A DNA stretch of 64,000 bases from positions 62,001-126,000 of the forward strand of contig JBBQWQ010000021.1 of NCBI GenBank assembly GCA_038210445.1, read 5' to 3'. The translations under genes were made by a program, and so were the position numbers. Below the pieces are notes generated by a model. It saw only the letters and a list, made by a program, of their open reading frames with translations, searched no databases and was not told the DNA's origin. Of the stretch, positions 53,074 through 61,895 are shown piece after piece; position 1 is the first letter of the stretch, and each line of letters begins with the position of its first letter. The DNA is from JABFRG01 sp038210445. GTDB lineage: Bacteria > Myxococcota_A > Polyangia > Polyangiales > Polyangiaceae.

Positions 53074-53564
53074 GAGCGACCTCCGCACTTGTCGGCCAAC
53101 GTGCAGTCGGTCGGAGGAATCGGGCGCGCAAAGTCGAAGATGGTGAGGCGCACCGGCAGTACTTCGACCTTGCCGTTGAAGGTTTGGTTGGCGCAGCCGA
53201 TGAGCAGCTCCGACGTGCCCGCGGTGCCCACCGCGAGCAGCGTGTACTCACCGAAGGGCAGGGCCAGGGTCGCATTCGCCAACTGACAGGGAGAGACCGC
53301 GCTTGTCTCGCTCACCGGCGGGGTGGCCCACGAAGAGGGGGGACCATAGCTGGAGATGAGGCCCGAGCAGTCGAGGCGACCGGAGAATGCGTATACTTGC
53401 ACGCGGTCGGTAGCTACCGCAGCGGCGCGCGAAGGGAACTCCACCGAGTAGCGTAGCGCAACGGGGTCGCCCGCGGTGGAGCTACAGGCCAGGGCGAGCA
53501 AGAGCGGGCACGCGGCGATCACGCGCCCAAGCCCAAGCCCAAGCCCAAGAATGCGGCTCTTCAT
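53061..53564 (-). CDS. small lipoprotein of the kinase operon
   Basis: 167 residues. The leader starts with an LGLGLGLG run (see the adjacent repeat) and a lipobox (Leu-Ala-Cys27). The mature part is beta-rich (ALRYSVEFPSRAAAVATDRVQVYAFSG; GEYTLLAVGTAGTSELLIGCANQTF) with four to six cysteines and a Cys-rich end (CTLADKCGGRSCGK). Its ATG overlaps the stop of the binding-protein gene (ATGA) and its stop lies inside the start of the kinase gene, so it is locked into that operon. It may bridge the binding protein and the kinase; no family recognised. Confidence 0.8.
   Translation of the reverse strand: MKSRILGLGLGLGRVIAACPLLLALACSSTAGDPVALRYSVEFPSRAAAVATDRVQVYAFSGRLDCSGLISSYGPPSSWATPPVSETSAVSPCQLANATLALPFGEYTLLAVGTAGTSELLIGCANQTFNGKVEVLPVRLTIFDFARPIPPTDCTLADKCGGRSCGK
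53525..53548. repeat. four tandem copies of the hexamer GCCCAA
   Basis: It lies in the signal-peptide coding region of the small lipoprotein and encodes the Leu-Gly repeats. A gain or loss of one unit keeps frame but changes the leader length, so slipped-strand variation could modulate export. Confidence 0.6.
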
Positions 53565-54901
53565 TCCACTTCTCCTGCCTTGTAGACGCGCTTGGGAACG
53601 AAGGCCCCATTCACGATCTGGTAAACTGCGTAGTCGGGACTGGCGCTGCCATCGGGCCGAAAAAGGAGCTGCTGCGATGCTCCAAGGTAGGCCAGGCGCT
53701 CGCCACGCCGCACGGTGGCGAACAAGCCTTTGATGTCCTCGAAGGTCTTCAGGTCGCCGATGCTGGTCAGCTCGAGAATGGCGGTGCGCAGCGCAACTGC
53801 GTCGGACGCAGTCTGCGCCTGCTCGATGGCCAGGGCCATGAGCACGACCGCATCGTAGGCCGCCGCCGCGGTGAAGCTCGGCACCTCGGGGAACTGGGAC
53901 TGGTAAAGCACGCGAAAGCGCTCGAAGTTGGTGGCGTCGGGAGAGGCCGCGAAGAGAAACGTGCCTTCGGCGGCGCTGTCCTTGCGCGGGTTGCTCGGCG
54001 AGGCGAGCGATCGGGTCACGAAGCTGTCTTGGCGGAGCGAGTCGGAAGCGAGCGTCTGAACCTTGGAGAGGTCGAGGCCCTTTTGCGCTGCCGCGTCACG
54101 AAAGGCAATCATGTAGCGGCTACCCACTTCGACCGACCCGATGACCACCTGGCAAGGGGCGTCTTTGCCCACCATTCCCTGCACGATGCGATTGGCGTAA
54201 TCGGAATAGGCGGTGGGCGCCTCGAGCTTCGAGCTCATGGTGATGGTGTCGGCGAGGGCCGAGCCGCGGCTTCGCCACTTGGCGCTCAGCTCGTTGACCA
54301 CGGTTTGGCCGTAGGCGTCGTCGGCCACCACGATGGAGAGACTCCGGCAGAACGGCGGAACCTCGTTGGGCCCGAAGAAGCCCAGCTTGGCCAGGCCCTT
54401 GCCCTGTTGCGCGTCGGAGGGAGAGGCGCGAAAGAACGGCCTCGAGCCGACTCTGCTGGCCACCGAGGTGGTGGTCGCGCTTGCCGAGAACACGACCACC
54501 TGGTCTGCCTGAACCAGGGGGTCCATGGCGATGGCAGCTTCGTTCGAGGTGCCGCCCAGCACGCCCACCACGCCTTGGCCGACCAGCTCGTCGAGCTTGG
54601 TCGCGGCAATGGCGCCGCTCGACGCGTCGTCGACGATGCGGAGCTCGATGGGCCTTCCCAAGACGCCGCCGATAGCGTTGATCTGTTGCTGCGCAACCTT
54701 GGCGCCCCGCAGCTCGTCGTTGCCCACGCCTGCGAACGAGCCCGTGAGCGAAACCACCACGCCCAGCGTGATCTTGTCGACCGGCGTCGCCGTGACCTCG
54801 AACTTCTTCGAGGAGGCGCAGTGACCGGAGAGGATGGAACTGACGACCAGCGCTCCCATGAGGGCGGCACTGGGTCGTCGCTTTGTGTTGTTGTTTGGCA
54901 T
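53561..54901 (-). CDS. amino-acid-type periplasmic binding lipoprotein (LivJ/receptor-family fold)
   Basis: 446 residues. Leader ends in Ser-Gly-His-Cys28. The fold is the type I periplasmic-binding (Leu/Ile/Val, receptor family) pattern: ITLGVVVSLTGSFAGVGNDELRGAKVAQQQINAIGGVLGRPIELRIVDDASS at the start, VVGVLGGTSNEAAIAMDPLVQADQ around 110-135, and a second lobe. Such proteins normally feed ABC importers, but no permease or ATPase is encoded here; instead the next gene overlaps by 4 bases and is followed by a kinase. A role as ligand sensor is therefore plausible. It starts 45 bases after the frameshifted paralogue ends. Confidence 0.9.
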   Translation of the reverse strand: MPNNNTKRRPSAALMGALVVSSILSGHCASSKKFEVTATPVDKITLGVVVSLTGSFAGVGNDELRGAKVAQQQINAIGGVLGRPIELRIVDDASSGAIAATKLDELVGQGVVGVLGGTSNEAAIAMDPLVQADQVVVFSASATTTSVASRVGSRPFFRASPSDAQQGKGLAKLGFFGPNEVPPFCRSLSIVVADDAYGQTVVNELSAKWRSRGSALADTITMSSKLEAPTAYSDYANRIVQGMVGKDAPCQVVIGSVEVGSRYMIAFRDAAAQKGLDLSKVQTLASDSLRQDSFVTRSLASPSNPRKDSAAEGTFLFAASPDATNFERFRVLYQSQFPEVPSFTAAAAYDAVVLMALAIEQAQTASDAVALRTAILELTSIGDLKTFEDIKGLFATVRRGERLAYLGASQQLLFRPDGSASPDYAVYQIVNGAFVPKRVYKAGEVE

Positions 54902-54945
54902 CGAAATTACTGTGCGGCGGTTGGATGAGACGGAGGCGCGGCCGC

Positions 54946-56573
54946 CTAGTTGCAGTTGAAAGTGCCCACGAGCTTCTTCTGCTCGGCGCTGTAGGTCTGC
55001 CCGGTTGCGTCGAAGAAGAAGGGCTCGCCGGCGCCGTCGAGCTTGACGCAATAGATTGTGTAGTCGCCTGGCGCCTCGCCCTTCGAGACGTCAAAGTCGA
55101 GCGACCCCGAAGCGCCATTGAAGTTGATGCCGCGACCCTCATTCATGAGCTGTAGCCCTTGCGCCAACCCCACCGGGCCGACGTCGATGCGCGGAGTGAC
55201 GCCCGCTGTCTTGGCGAGCCCCTTGGCGAAGTCGGCTCCGGTGAGGAGCCCATCCTTGGTCGCCGCGGCGTACGCCAACAGGTAGATGGCGTCGTAGGCC
55301 TCGGCCATGCCGTACGAGATGCCGCTGGCACCCGGGAACGCAACCTTGTAGCGGTCGTTGAAGAAGCTGTCGGCGAGCGAGGTGGGAACGCCAGGCACCA
55401 CGCCGCGGACGCGGGTGCGCAGCGACGCATTGGCCTTGATCGCAGCGAGGAGCTCGGGTGTCCGCGGCCCGTCGGGCGTCAGGTAGGTGGGCTTCTTGTT
55501 GGCCACCACCCCTTCGTAGGGGACCAAGATGCCGGTGATGGTCTCGGTGGTGCCGGCGAGCAACACCACGTCGGGCCGCGCAGTGCCGAGCGTCGTGGCG
55601 GCGGCGGCGAGATCGGTGGCGCTGCCTTCGGTGTACGTCAGGTCGACGAAGTTGGTGGCGTTCGCCGCGTCCGAAACGGGCTTTCCGTTGAGCTGCCCAG
55701 CCGCCTTGAGCGCGTTGCGCAAGCCCTGCCCGTAGGGGTCGAGCTTGGAGACCACGCCGAGCTTGATATCGACGTTGCCGTTCGTGAGGCGAATTTGCTT
55801 TTCCAGCTCCTGAAGCTGGAGCGCCAAAACGAGGCTCTGCAGCGCATCCGAAGGGGTCGTGCGCCACACCAGGCGCACGCCGTCGACGGTGGCACCAGGA
55901 AGGTCGGTGAGCGTCGGCGCGGTCGAAGTGGGCGAGATGGTGAGCGCCTTGGCGGGGAGCGTGACGTTGGTGGTGATCTCCACCGTGCCGCCGCTGGTGT
56001 AGCCGCCAACCACCGCGGTGATGCCCAGATCGCTCACCAGGTGCGTTGCCCCGCGCTTGCGGTCGTGCCCAGTCGCGGTGTCGTCTTCGGAGTCGCAAAC
56101 CACGAGCGCCAGCGGCCGCCCAGCGGCGCACTTGTCGGGCGATGTGATTCCGCCAGTGGTCTTGGTGGCATTGTTGAGCTCGCGAATGGCGAGTCGCGCG
56201 CTGTTGATGATGAGGACGCCGGAGGCCGCATCGTCGCCGGTGGTCGGCAGCGTCGCGCCGATGATCAGGGTGCGGTCGGAGTCGACGGTGCCCTCCACCA
56301 GGGCGCAATCGGCGGTCTTGATCTTCCGCACGCGCCCTTGGCCGGGACGAATACCGCGGTTTCTCCCAGCTCGGTGGTGCATTGCGCGTTGGTCTTGGCC
56401 TGCACCGGCGCGCCGGCGTCGCCGCACGTGCTGCCGTCGGGGCGAAGGCGAACGTCGGGCCCGGCATCGGTGGGCTTGGCTTCCACCGGATCGTCGGAGC
56501 AATGGGTCGAGGCAACAGCGACGAGCAGCACCACGAGACCAGCGCCAGTCGTCAAGAGTCGGTTCGTTCGCAT
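54946..56573 (-). pseudogene. second periplasmic binding lipoprotein, frameshifted
   Basis: The ATG at 56573 follows AGAGGAG. It opens with MRTNRLLTTGAGL, a lipobox (Ser-Thr-His-Cys) and a linker, to about ETAVFVPAKGAC. The main binding fold (IIGATLPTTGDDAASG ... YTSGGTVEITTNV ... AYDAIYLLAYAAATKDG) is in another frame and continues to 54946. The two frames meet at about 56325-56345, next to a GGG run, where one base seems missing. Without the break the protein would have about 542 residues and belong to the same type I fold as its downstream paralogue. It could be a real inactivation, a phase-variable site or a sequence error. Operon position is first. Confidence 0.82.
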
Positions 56574-57215
56574 CGTGCTCTCCTCTGCAGAACGGCGATA
56601 ATTCGCCATTGTGAACCACCTTAGCTGGCGCAAGGAGGCGGTTTCAACTGCCATCGCTGCGGAGTGCATCTCGCACACATAGTCGCGAGTGCGTACTTAC
56701 TATCGTCGCCGACGGAAGCAGGGAGTCCCGTAATAGAGGGCAATTCACCGCAGAGAGGTGCGATGCAGGTGGGTGTCCTGTTCCGTTGCGTTCCGTTCCA
56801 AATACACGTTTTGTGACGGGGGAAGATTTCGGTCTCCAGCTCTGCAGTAGCGCGCGTGCAGTGGTCGCGTAGGGTCGCGATGTGCGCCGGCGAGGAGGAG
56901 CGCTCGTTCCGCGGGGTCTGGACATTTCTGCTGCGTTTCGACTGCGCCCTCGCGAGATACCGCGCGGGGGCGTTCGCGGTGGGTCGCGACCGCACGGGGC
57001 CGCCGCGTCGGTGAGGCCCACGGGAGACCGGCGAGCACGACCTCGCAATGTTTTCCACCCCCGAACCAAACGCGCGCGCCGGAATCGCGAGTCGTTTCGC
57101 GGAATGCTGTGCGCTGCGCACAAGGTACGCTGCAATAAAGTGTGAGGTCGATTCGCTCCGCTCGCGAAAAACGCCGTGATCTTCGCGTTGGCCGGGCTCT
57201 TGCTCAAGGCTAGGC
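56574..57215. other. intergenic, long spacer upstream of the sensory operon
   Basis: 642 bases between the start of the binding-protein/kinase operon and the PilZ gene. It must carry the divergent promoters. Several frames are open because of high GC, but none has a leader, recognised domain or convincing start. A long 5' leader for the operon is possible; I could not fold an RNA motif by eye. Confidence 0.4.
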
Positions 57216-57572
57216 ATGGTCACTCCGATGCAAACCGCCCCCGCGGCGCAGTCCGTCCCCAATCGCCGCGCCTCCTACCGCGCGCCTCTGGCGGGCACCG
57301 TGACGGTCATCGTGAACGGCCGCGTGCACGATGCCATCGCCGGCAACGTGTCGCCGCAGGGCCTTCGCGCAAGCACCAATCGGCCGCTGAAGGTCGGCGA
57401 CGAGGTCTCGGTAGCCTTCTTCGTGAACGGTGCGCTGGTGTGCGCGCGCGGCTGGGTGCGCTGGTGCCAGCTAACCCAGCCTGGTCGCCTCGCCTTCGGC
57501 GTTCGCTTCGGCGCGGTCGAGGACGACGGTGAGGCGCTCCTCGCCGGCTACTGCCGCAGCTTCGTCTCCTAA
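57216..57572 (+). CDS. single-domain PilZ c-di-GMP-binding protein
   Basis: 118 residues. Complete PilZ signature: Arg18-x-x-x-Arg22 (RRASYR) and Asn44-x-Ser46-x-x-Gly49 (NVSPQGLR), then the beta-barrel (VGDEVSVAFFVNGALVCARGWVRW, LAFGVRFG). Both c-di-GMP-binding motifs are intact, so it should bind the second messenger. Stand-alone PilZ proteins act as adaptors in motility, polysaccharide and developmental control in myxobacteria. A start at 57228 (MQTAPA) is possible. Confidence 0.92.
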   Translation: MVTPMQTAPAAQSVPNRRASYRAPLAGTVTVIVNGRVHDAIAGNVSPQGLRASTNRPLKVGDEVSVAFFVNGALVCARGWVRWCQLTQPGRLAFGVRFGAVEDDGEALLAGYCRSFVS

Positions 57573-57590
57573 GAAGTCGCATGCGCGCAG

Positions 57591-57611
57591 AAAGAGTGCA
57601 AAGAACTCTTT
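57591..57611. terminator. short hairpin after the PilZ gene
   Basis: AAAGAGT and ACTCTTT arms with a 7-base loop, 19 bases after the stop; the right arm ends in a TTT followed by AT-rich sequence. A weak intrinsic terminator is plausible. Confidence 0.35.
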
Positions 57612-57860
57612 ATCTGTGTCCGAGCTTTTGCTTTCCATCGAGTGAAAGGTGTAATGCGCCATTCACGAAAGTGCGCCAGGCGTGCTGGCGCCAGCCATCA
57701 TCGGGGCGTCGCGCCATCGCGGCGCGTCTGCGTGACAGTGCGAGGAGCGCCGCCACGTCTCGCGCGCACGCCGCGAAGTTTGTTGTGAAGCAAACGCGTT
57801 CGTTTAACGTCGAACGTGCGCGCTGCACGTATTCAGCGTGCGCAACGAAAGAAGGTGGAC

Positions 57861-58979
57861 ATGACCAAGGGGACCCGAGTTCTTGCTCTCTCTCGCATCG
57901 CACTCGCTGCGGGAGCGTTCGGCGTGATGCTCTGCCGGCCCGTTCCGGAGGCGCAGGCAACGCCGGGAAGCGGCGCATCCAAGGTCGTCTACGATGACTT
58001 CAGCAGTGGTTTCAGCGTCAACACACCCACCGCCAAGTGGTTCTACTTCTCGGCCGGGCCCTTCGTCGGCAACGGCGGCACCGAGGCGACGAGCCGCCGC
58101 GGCCTTCACGTCGAGGCCAACGGACGGAACCCCCGCACCGGGCAGCCTGCCTTCACCAACTCGGTCGCCCCCGACAGCATCAGCGGCATTCCTGGCGGCG
58201 TCGACCACGTGAAATGGCTCGCCTACGCCACCCACCCGGCCAGCAGCGGCATCGCCGGCTGGGACGCCATTCCCGGCAAGGAGCTCGCATGCGAGTGGCG
58301 CATGAGCGGGCGCACCTTCGGCAACCGGTTCCAGCCGTTCGGCAACAACGTCAAAGACGCCAACGACGACCTGCGCCTCTCGGCGTACGCCGCCAACAGC
58401 ATCGACCTCGAAACCTTGATGGTGTTCGACTGGTTCATCACCAACGAGACCATCTACGCGTTCTACGAGCGCCTTCCCTTCGCCCGCGCGGCTCTCGGCA
58501 ACTACGCGGCGTTCTCGTTCAACATTCCGGTGGCCAAGACCAACCCCGGTCAGGCCCATCACTTCAAGACCGCCTACGACCGCACCGGCAATCGCGTTCG
58601 CTGGATCCTCGACGGCAAGGAAGTGTTCTCGGTGAACCGCCTCGGCTTCCGCATCGACCGCAAGTACATGACGCTCGACCACGGCGGCACCGAAGAAGTG
58701 GTCTCCCCACGGCAGCTCGACTGCGGCATGGGCATGTTCACCCTGCTCGATGCTCACCTTCCCTCGAAGGTCGGCCTGGTGAAGGTCTCCGACACGCCGA
58801 ATTTCTACTTCAACCCCGAGGTCGGCGCGCCCACGCCGGAGACGTTCGTCGACGGAACGAGCCTCCTCTCCAACCGTCTCTTCGGTCAGGGAGCCGAGTT
58901 CGACGTGCGCAACCTCACCGTCTCGTACCGCAACGTGAACGATCGTCATCGTGACGATGAAGATGGCGACGACGACTGA
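57861..58979 (+). CDS. DUF6081-like secreted protein
   Basis: 372 residues; AAGGTGG lies just before the ATG. Signal peptide to about residue 33. The body has the features I recall for DUF6081: KVVYDDFSSGFSVNTPTAKWFYFSAGPFVGNGG at the start, PGGVDHVKWLAYATHPASSGIAGWDAIPGKELACE in the middle, and MTLDHGGTEEVVSPRQLDCGMGMFTLLDAHLPS near the end. Overall a jelly-roll (concanavalin-like) fold, with no catalytic motif assigned. The tail is very acidic (DDEDGDDD). It is followed by a strong terminator, so it is probably monocistronic and well expressed. Confidence 0.78.
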   Translation: MTKGTRVLALSRIALAAGAFGVMLCRPVPEAQATPGSGASKVVYDDFSSGFSVNTPTAKWFYFSAGPFVGNGGTEATSRRGLHVEANGRNPRTGQPAFTNSVAPDSISGIPGGVDHVKWLAYATHPASSGIAGWDAIPGKELACEWRMSGRTFGNRFQPFGNNVKDANDDLRLSAYAANSIDLETLMVFDWFITNETIYAFYERLPFARAALGNYAAFSFNIPVAKTNPGQAHHFKTAYDRTGNRVRWILDGKEVFSVNRLGFRIDRKYMTLDHGGTEEVVSPRQLDCGMGMFTLLDAHLPSKVGLVKVSDTPNFYFNPEVGAPTPETFVDGTSLLSNRLFGQGAEFDVRNLTVSYRNVNDRHRDDEDGDDD

Positions 58980-59007
58980 TCCACGCTGGCTCGCTTCGTG
59001 AGCAAAG

Positions 59008-59036
59008 AAGGCGCCTCGGTAACCCGAGGCGCCTTT
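59008..59036 (+). terminator. rho-independent terminator
   Basis: A perfect GGCGCCTCGG / CCGAGGCGCC stem, extended by two A-T pairs, with a TAAC loop and a following TTTCT run, 29 bases after the stop of the DUF6081-like gene. It is the clearest intrinsic terminator in the window. Confidence 0.85.
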
Positions 59037-59054
59037 CTGTTGGCTCCAGAAACG

Positions 59055-59084
59055 CCGAAGGCGCCCGTTGCGGAGCGCCTTCGG
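59055..59084 (-). terminator. second inverted repeat, likely terminator for the PH-domain gene
   Basis: CCGAAGGCGC and GCGCCTTCGG arms around a 10-base loop, 35 bases beyond the stop of the minus-strand gene. Reading on the minus strand it is followed by CGTTTCTGG, a short T-run. The convergent genes thus have one terminator each. Confidence 0.55.
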
Positions 59085-59118
59085 TGTCGTGAGCGCGGCG
59101 AGCGCGCTTTCGGCGGGC

Positions 59119-59574
59119 TCAGCCGTGAAGCTGGGGAGCGACCGGACCGCCGCCCATGGCGCGACCTTGCTGAACGGCGCCCACGACCGCTTGCGCGTTG
59201 TCGAGGTTGCCCTTGCGCTGAAAGCGGTTCACTTCGACGGTGCGCTTGAAGCGGCGAGCTGCGGCGTTGACGGTGAGGTTCTTGTTGAAGATGCCCCAGC
59301 CGAGGCTGGCGGAGTCGACCTCGCCGAGGGAGAGTGCATCGACGCGCTTCGACTTGAAGCCCGAGAGAAGGCCACCGTACTCGACGAACACCACGCGCTG
59401 GTTGGTGGTGGCGACGATATAGTTGCTCCAGAAGAACACGCCCACGCGATAGAAAATCTTGGTCCAGAAGGGCTTCTCGGTGCCGAGAACGATCTGCTGG
59501 ATTTGCTCGCCCGGCTGAAGCGCCGTCTGGACGTGGCTCTGAACCTTCTGCTCACTGATCGAGAAAAGTCCCAT
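59119..59574 (-). CDS. bacterial PH-domain-like protein
   Basis: 151 residues; GAGGAGA lies 8 bases upstream of the ATG. The sequence fits the small, cytosolic bacterial pleckstrin-homology-like (bPH) fold: HVQTALQPGEQIQQIVLGTE, FFWSNYIVATTNQRVVFVEYGGLLSGFKSKRVDALSLGEVDSASLGWGIFNKNLTVNAAARRFKRTVEVNRF. These domains bind lipids or other proteins and often occur in envelope-stress or membrane-quality proteins. No fused domain. Divergent from the lipoprotein-kinase pair by 190 bases. Confidence 0.85.
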   Translation of the reverse strand: MGLFSISEQKVQSHVQTALQPGEQIQQIVLGTEKPFWTKIFYRVGVFFWSNYIVATTNQRVVFVEYGGLLSGFKSKRVDALSLGEVDSASLGWGIFNKNLTVNAAARRFKRTVEVNRFQRKGNLDNAQAVVGAVQQGRAMGGGPVAPQLHG

Positions 59575-59765
59575 GTGATTGTCTCCTCGTGAAGTCTTGT
59601 ATGGAGTCTTACGCAGCACCCGCTCGGCTCTTCCCACGGTCGCGAAGAAATCGCGCGGCGGGCACCTGAACGGCCAAAGTAAACGGTACCTGAAGCCTCA
59701 CGAAAAAGGGGGGCCTCGGAAATGGGCGTCAAGGATCTGTCGCCACCTGCCGTTCTCCAGCTGCG

Positions 59766-60491
59766 ATGCACTCTGAAAATCGCACCTTCACCTTCGCATT
59801 GGCGGGCGCGCTGGCGCTCCTCGCTCTCGGCACAGGGTGCGCAAAGCCCCGACCGGTCGAGGGCCCGAGCCCCGCGGCAGAGCTCGAGGTGGCGCGCGCC
59901 CTCTTCGACGACGCCGTGGTCGACGAGGAGCAGCACCGCTTCGCAGATGCCCTGAAAAAGCTCGAGAAAGTGCGCGCGGTGAAGGACACGCCGGCGGTGC
60001 GCTTTCGTATCGCTTCCTGCCTCGAGGCTTCGTACCACCTGCGCGAAGCGCGGATCGCCTTCGTCAAGGTGGCCGAGGCGACCCAGCGCAGCCCCGAGGA
60101 CGACGCAGTGGTCACCGCCTCGCGCGAGAAGCTCGCCATGCTCGACGCCCGCATTCCGGCCATTCTGGTGCAAATCGCCGACGGCAAGGACGCCGAGGTA
60201 CGCGTGGACGACGAAGCTACGTTGGTGCCCGCCAGCCTTCCGGTGCGGGTGAATCCAGGCGATCACCACCTGGCCATCATGCGCAAAGGGTGCCGCACCC
60301 TCGACATGCAGGTGCGGGTGGGAGAAGGCGGCCGGGTGAGGGTCTACACCATCATGGTGCCCGACGTTCGGCGCCCCCAGGGCACCGCGCCCCGGCGGCC
60401 GGCCAAGCCAGCACCGATGCCCCCCTCGGCGCGCCGCGCACCCGCACCCGCACCCCCCGAGCCGCACCGCGGCGACGGCGAGCCCACGTGA
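59766..60491 (+). CDS. TPR/PEGA-like lipoprotein paired with a kinase
   Basis: 241 residues. Lipobox Leu-Gly-Thr-Gly-Cys near residue 25. A TPR-like helical region (LEVARALFDDAVVDEEQHRFADALKKLEKVRAV ... FRIASCLEASYHLREARIAFVKVAE) is followed by a PEGA-like beta-sandwich (ILVQIADGKDAEVRVDDEATLVPASLPVRVNPGDHHLAIMR) and a Pro/Ala-rich tail. It ends 4 bases before the kinase ATG, so the pair is cotranscribed. This is the third TPR/PEGA-kinase association in the window; it probably senses or transmits envelope state to the kinase. Confidence 0.85.
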   Translation: MHSENRTFTFALAGALALLALGTGCAKPRPVEGPSPAAELEVARALFDDAVVDEEQHRFADALKKLEKVRAVKDTPAVRFRIASCLEASYHLREARIAFVKVAEATQRSPEDDAVVTASREKLAMLDARIPAILVQIADGKDAEVRVDDEATLVPASLPVRVNPGDHHLAIMRKGCRTLDMQVRVGEGGRVRVYTIMVPDVRRPQGTAPRRPAKPAPMPPSARRAPAPAPPEPHRGDGEPT

Positions 60492-60495
60492 CTCC

Positions 60496-61809
60496 ATGAA
60501 CCTCGTACGGGGGAACACGTTGGCCGGGAAGTTCCGGCTCCAGGCGCCGATCGGCAGCGGCGGCATGGGCGTGGTGTGGGTCGCGCGCAACGAGACCACC
60601 CGCTCCGACGTGGCCATCAAGGTCCTGGAGCAAGGCTACCGCAAAGATGCCGGCGAGCGCTTCCGTCAGGAGGCCCGCATCGGTGCCATGCTGGCCCATC
60701 GCAACGTGGTCCGTATCTTCGACCTGGTGGAGGAGCGCGACGGCGCCCTGGTGCTGGTCATGGAGCGACTGCGCGGGCAAACGCTGGCCGACGTGCTCAC
60801 TTCGCGGGGCCCACTCCCGGCGCGCTGCGCGGTGGCGCTCGCGGTGGGCGTCCTCGACGCGCTCACCCACGCGCACGCGCAAGGCTTCGTGCATCGAGAC
60901 ATCAAACCCGCCAACATCTTCCTCTCGGTGGAGTCGGACGGCGTGCTCATCCCCAAAGTGCTCGACTTCGGCATTGCGCGCGCGAGCCGGCGAAAGGCGC
61001 CCATTACCTCGGACGGGCTGCTGCTGGGAACGCCCGAGTACATGTCGCCAGAGCAGGTGCGCGGCATGCCGGTCGACGAGCGTAGCGACATCTTCGCGGT
61101 GGGCACCGTGCTCTACGAGATGCTCGCGGGCACGTCGCCCTTCGCCGCCGACACAGTGAACCAGGCGCTTGTGGCGACGCTGGAGCGAGGCGTTGAACGG
61201 CCCGAGGGAGTCGAGCTGGGCCTTTGGACGGTGGTGGACAAGGCGCTCGCCAAGCGCCGCGACGATCGCTTTCCCACCGCCCGCGCGTTCTCCATGGCGC
61301 TCCTCGATGCGCTTTCGGCCAGCACCGACGAGCTCTCGATGTCGCTCCAGCGCATTCAGGTGTCGGTCCCCGCGCCGCCGCCTGCGCTCACCTCGCTGCC
61401 TCCGCCCGCGCTCGGGGAGGCCAACACCCTGGTAGACCAGGCGCCGCAGGCATTCGGTCCTCCCTCGTGCGTCCATCCCAACCTCGACAGCACGTCTGCG
61501 ACGCACGCTCGGCCGGCGCCCGTGCTCCGCACCTGGCACGCGGCCGCGGCGCTCGCGGCGCTCGGGTGCAGCGTTCTCCTGGCGGTGGTGTGCTTCGCCG
61601 GCGGGCCCGCCACCGGCGCGCTCCGGCAGAGCGCGATGACGCAAGTTCCGGTCGTTCGTACCGAGCTACCGCGCCCCCCGCAAAGTGCGCCCAGCGCTCC
61701 AAGCGCAGCCGCGACCCTCGCCGTCCGTCCGCTGCCGGTCGCGACGCAGCCCCCGCGCCCCCGCCCCCGCGACCGCTTCTGGAACATCGGCAAGACGCCG
61801 GGGTTCTGA
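60496..61809 (+). CDS. transmembrane Ser/Thr protein kinase (Hanks type)
   Basis: 437 residues. Kinase domain about 13-275 with Gly loop GSGGMGVVWVA, Lys42, HRD 133-135, Asn140, DFG 157-159 and SPEQ, so catalytic. One transmembrane helix at about 350-372 (HAAAALAALGCSVLLAVVCFA), then a short Pro/Arg-rich extracytoplasmic tail ending GKTPGF, without a recognised sensor. It is cotranscribed with the TPR/PEGA lipoprotein, which may serve as its sensory partner. Confidence 0.95.
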   Translation: MNLVRGNTLAGKFRLQAPIGSGGMGVVWVARNETTRSDVAIKVLEQGYRKDAGERFRQEARIGAMLAHRNVVRIFDLVEERDGALVLVMERLRGQTLADVLTSRGPLPARCAVALAVGVLDALTHAHAQGFVHRDIKPANIFLSVESDGVLIPKVLDFGIARASRRKAPITSDGLLLGTPEYMSPEQVRGMPVDERSDIFAVGTVLYEMLAGTSPFAADTVNQALVATLERGVERPEGVELGLWTVVDKALAKRRDDRFPTARAFSMALLDALSASTDELSMSLQRIQVSVPAPPPALTSLPPPALGEANTLVDQAPQAFGPPSCVHPNLDSTSATHARPAPVLRTWHAAAALAALGCSVLLAVVCFAGGPATGALRQSAMTQVPVVRTELPRPPQSAPSAPSAAATLAVRPLPVATQPPRPRPRDRFWNIGKTPGF

Positions 61810-61895
61810 AGGCTTCTAGACGCGAAGCGTGATGCGCTTGGCAAGGCCACTGCCGGGCGAACTTGCGCCAAGCGCGGTACATTCGGGGCCGCCCA

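Noticed and set aside
53525..53548. CRISPR-like repeat
   Set aside because: Four contiguous hexamers without spacers; it is a coding microsatellite.
53561..56573. ABC amino-acid importer locus
   Set aside because: Two binding proteins are present but no permease or ATPase gene follows; the next gene products are a lipoprotein and a kinase.
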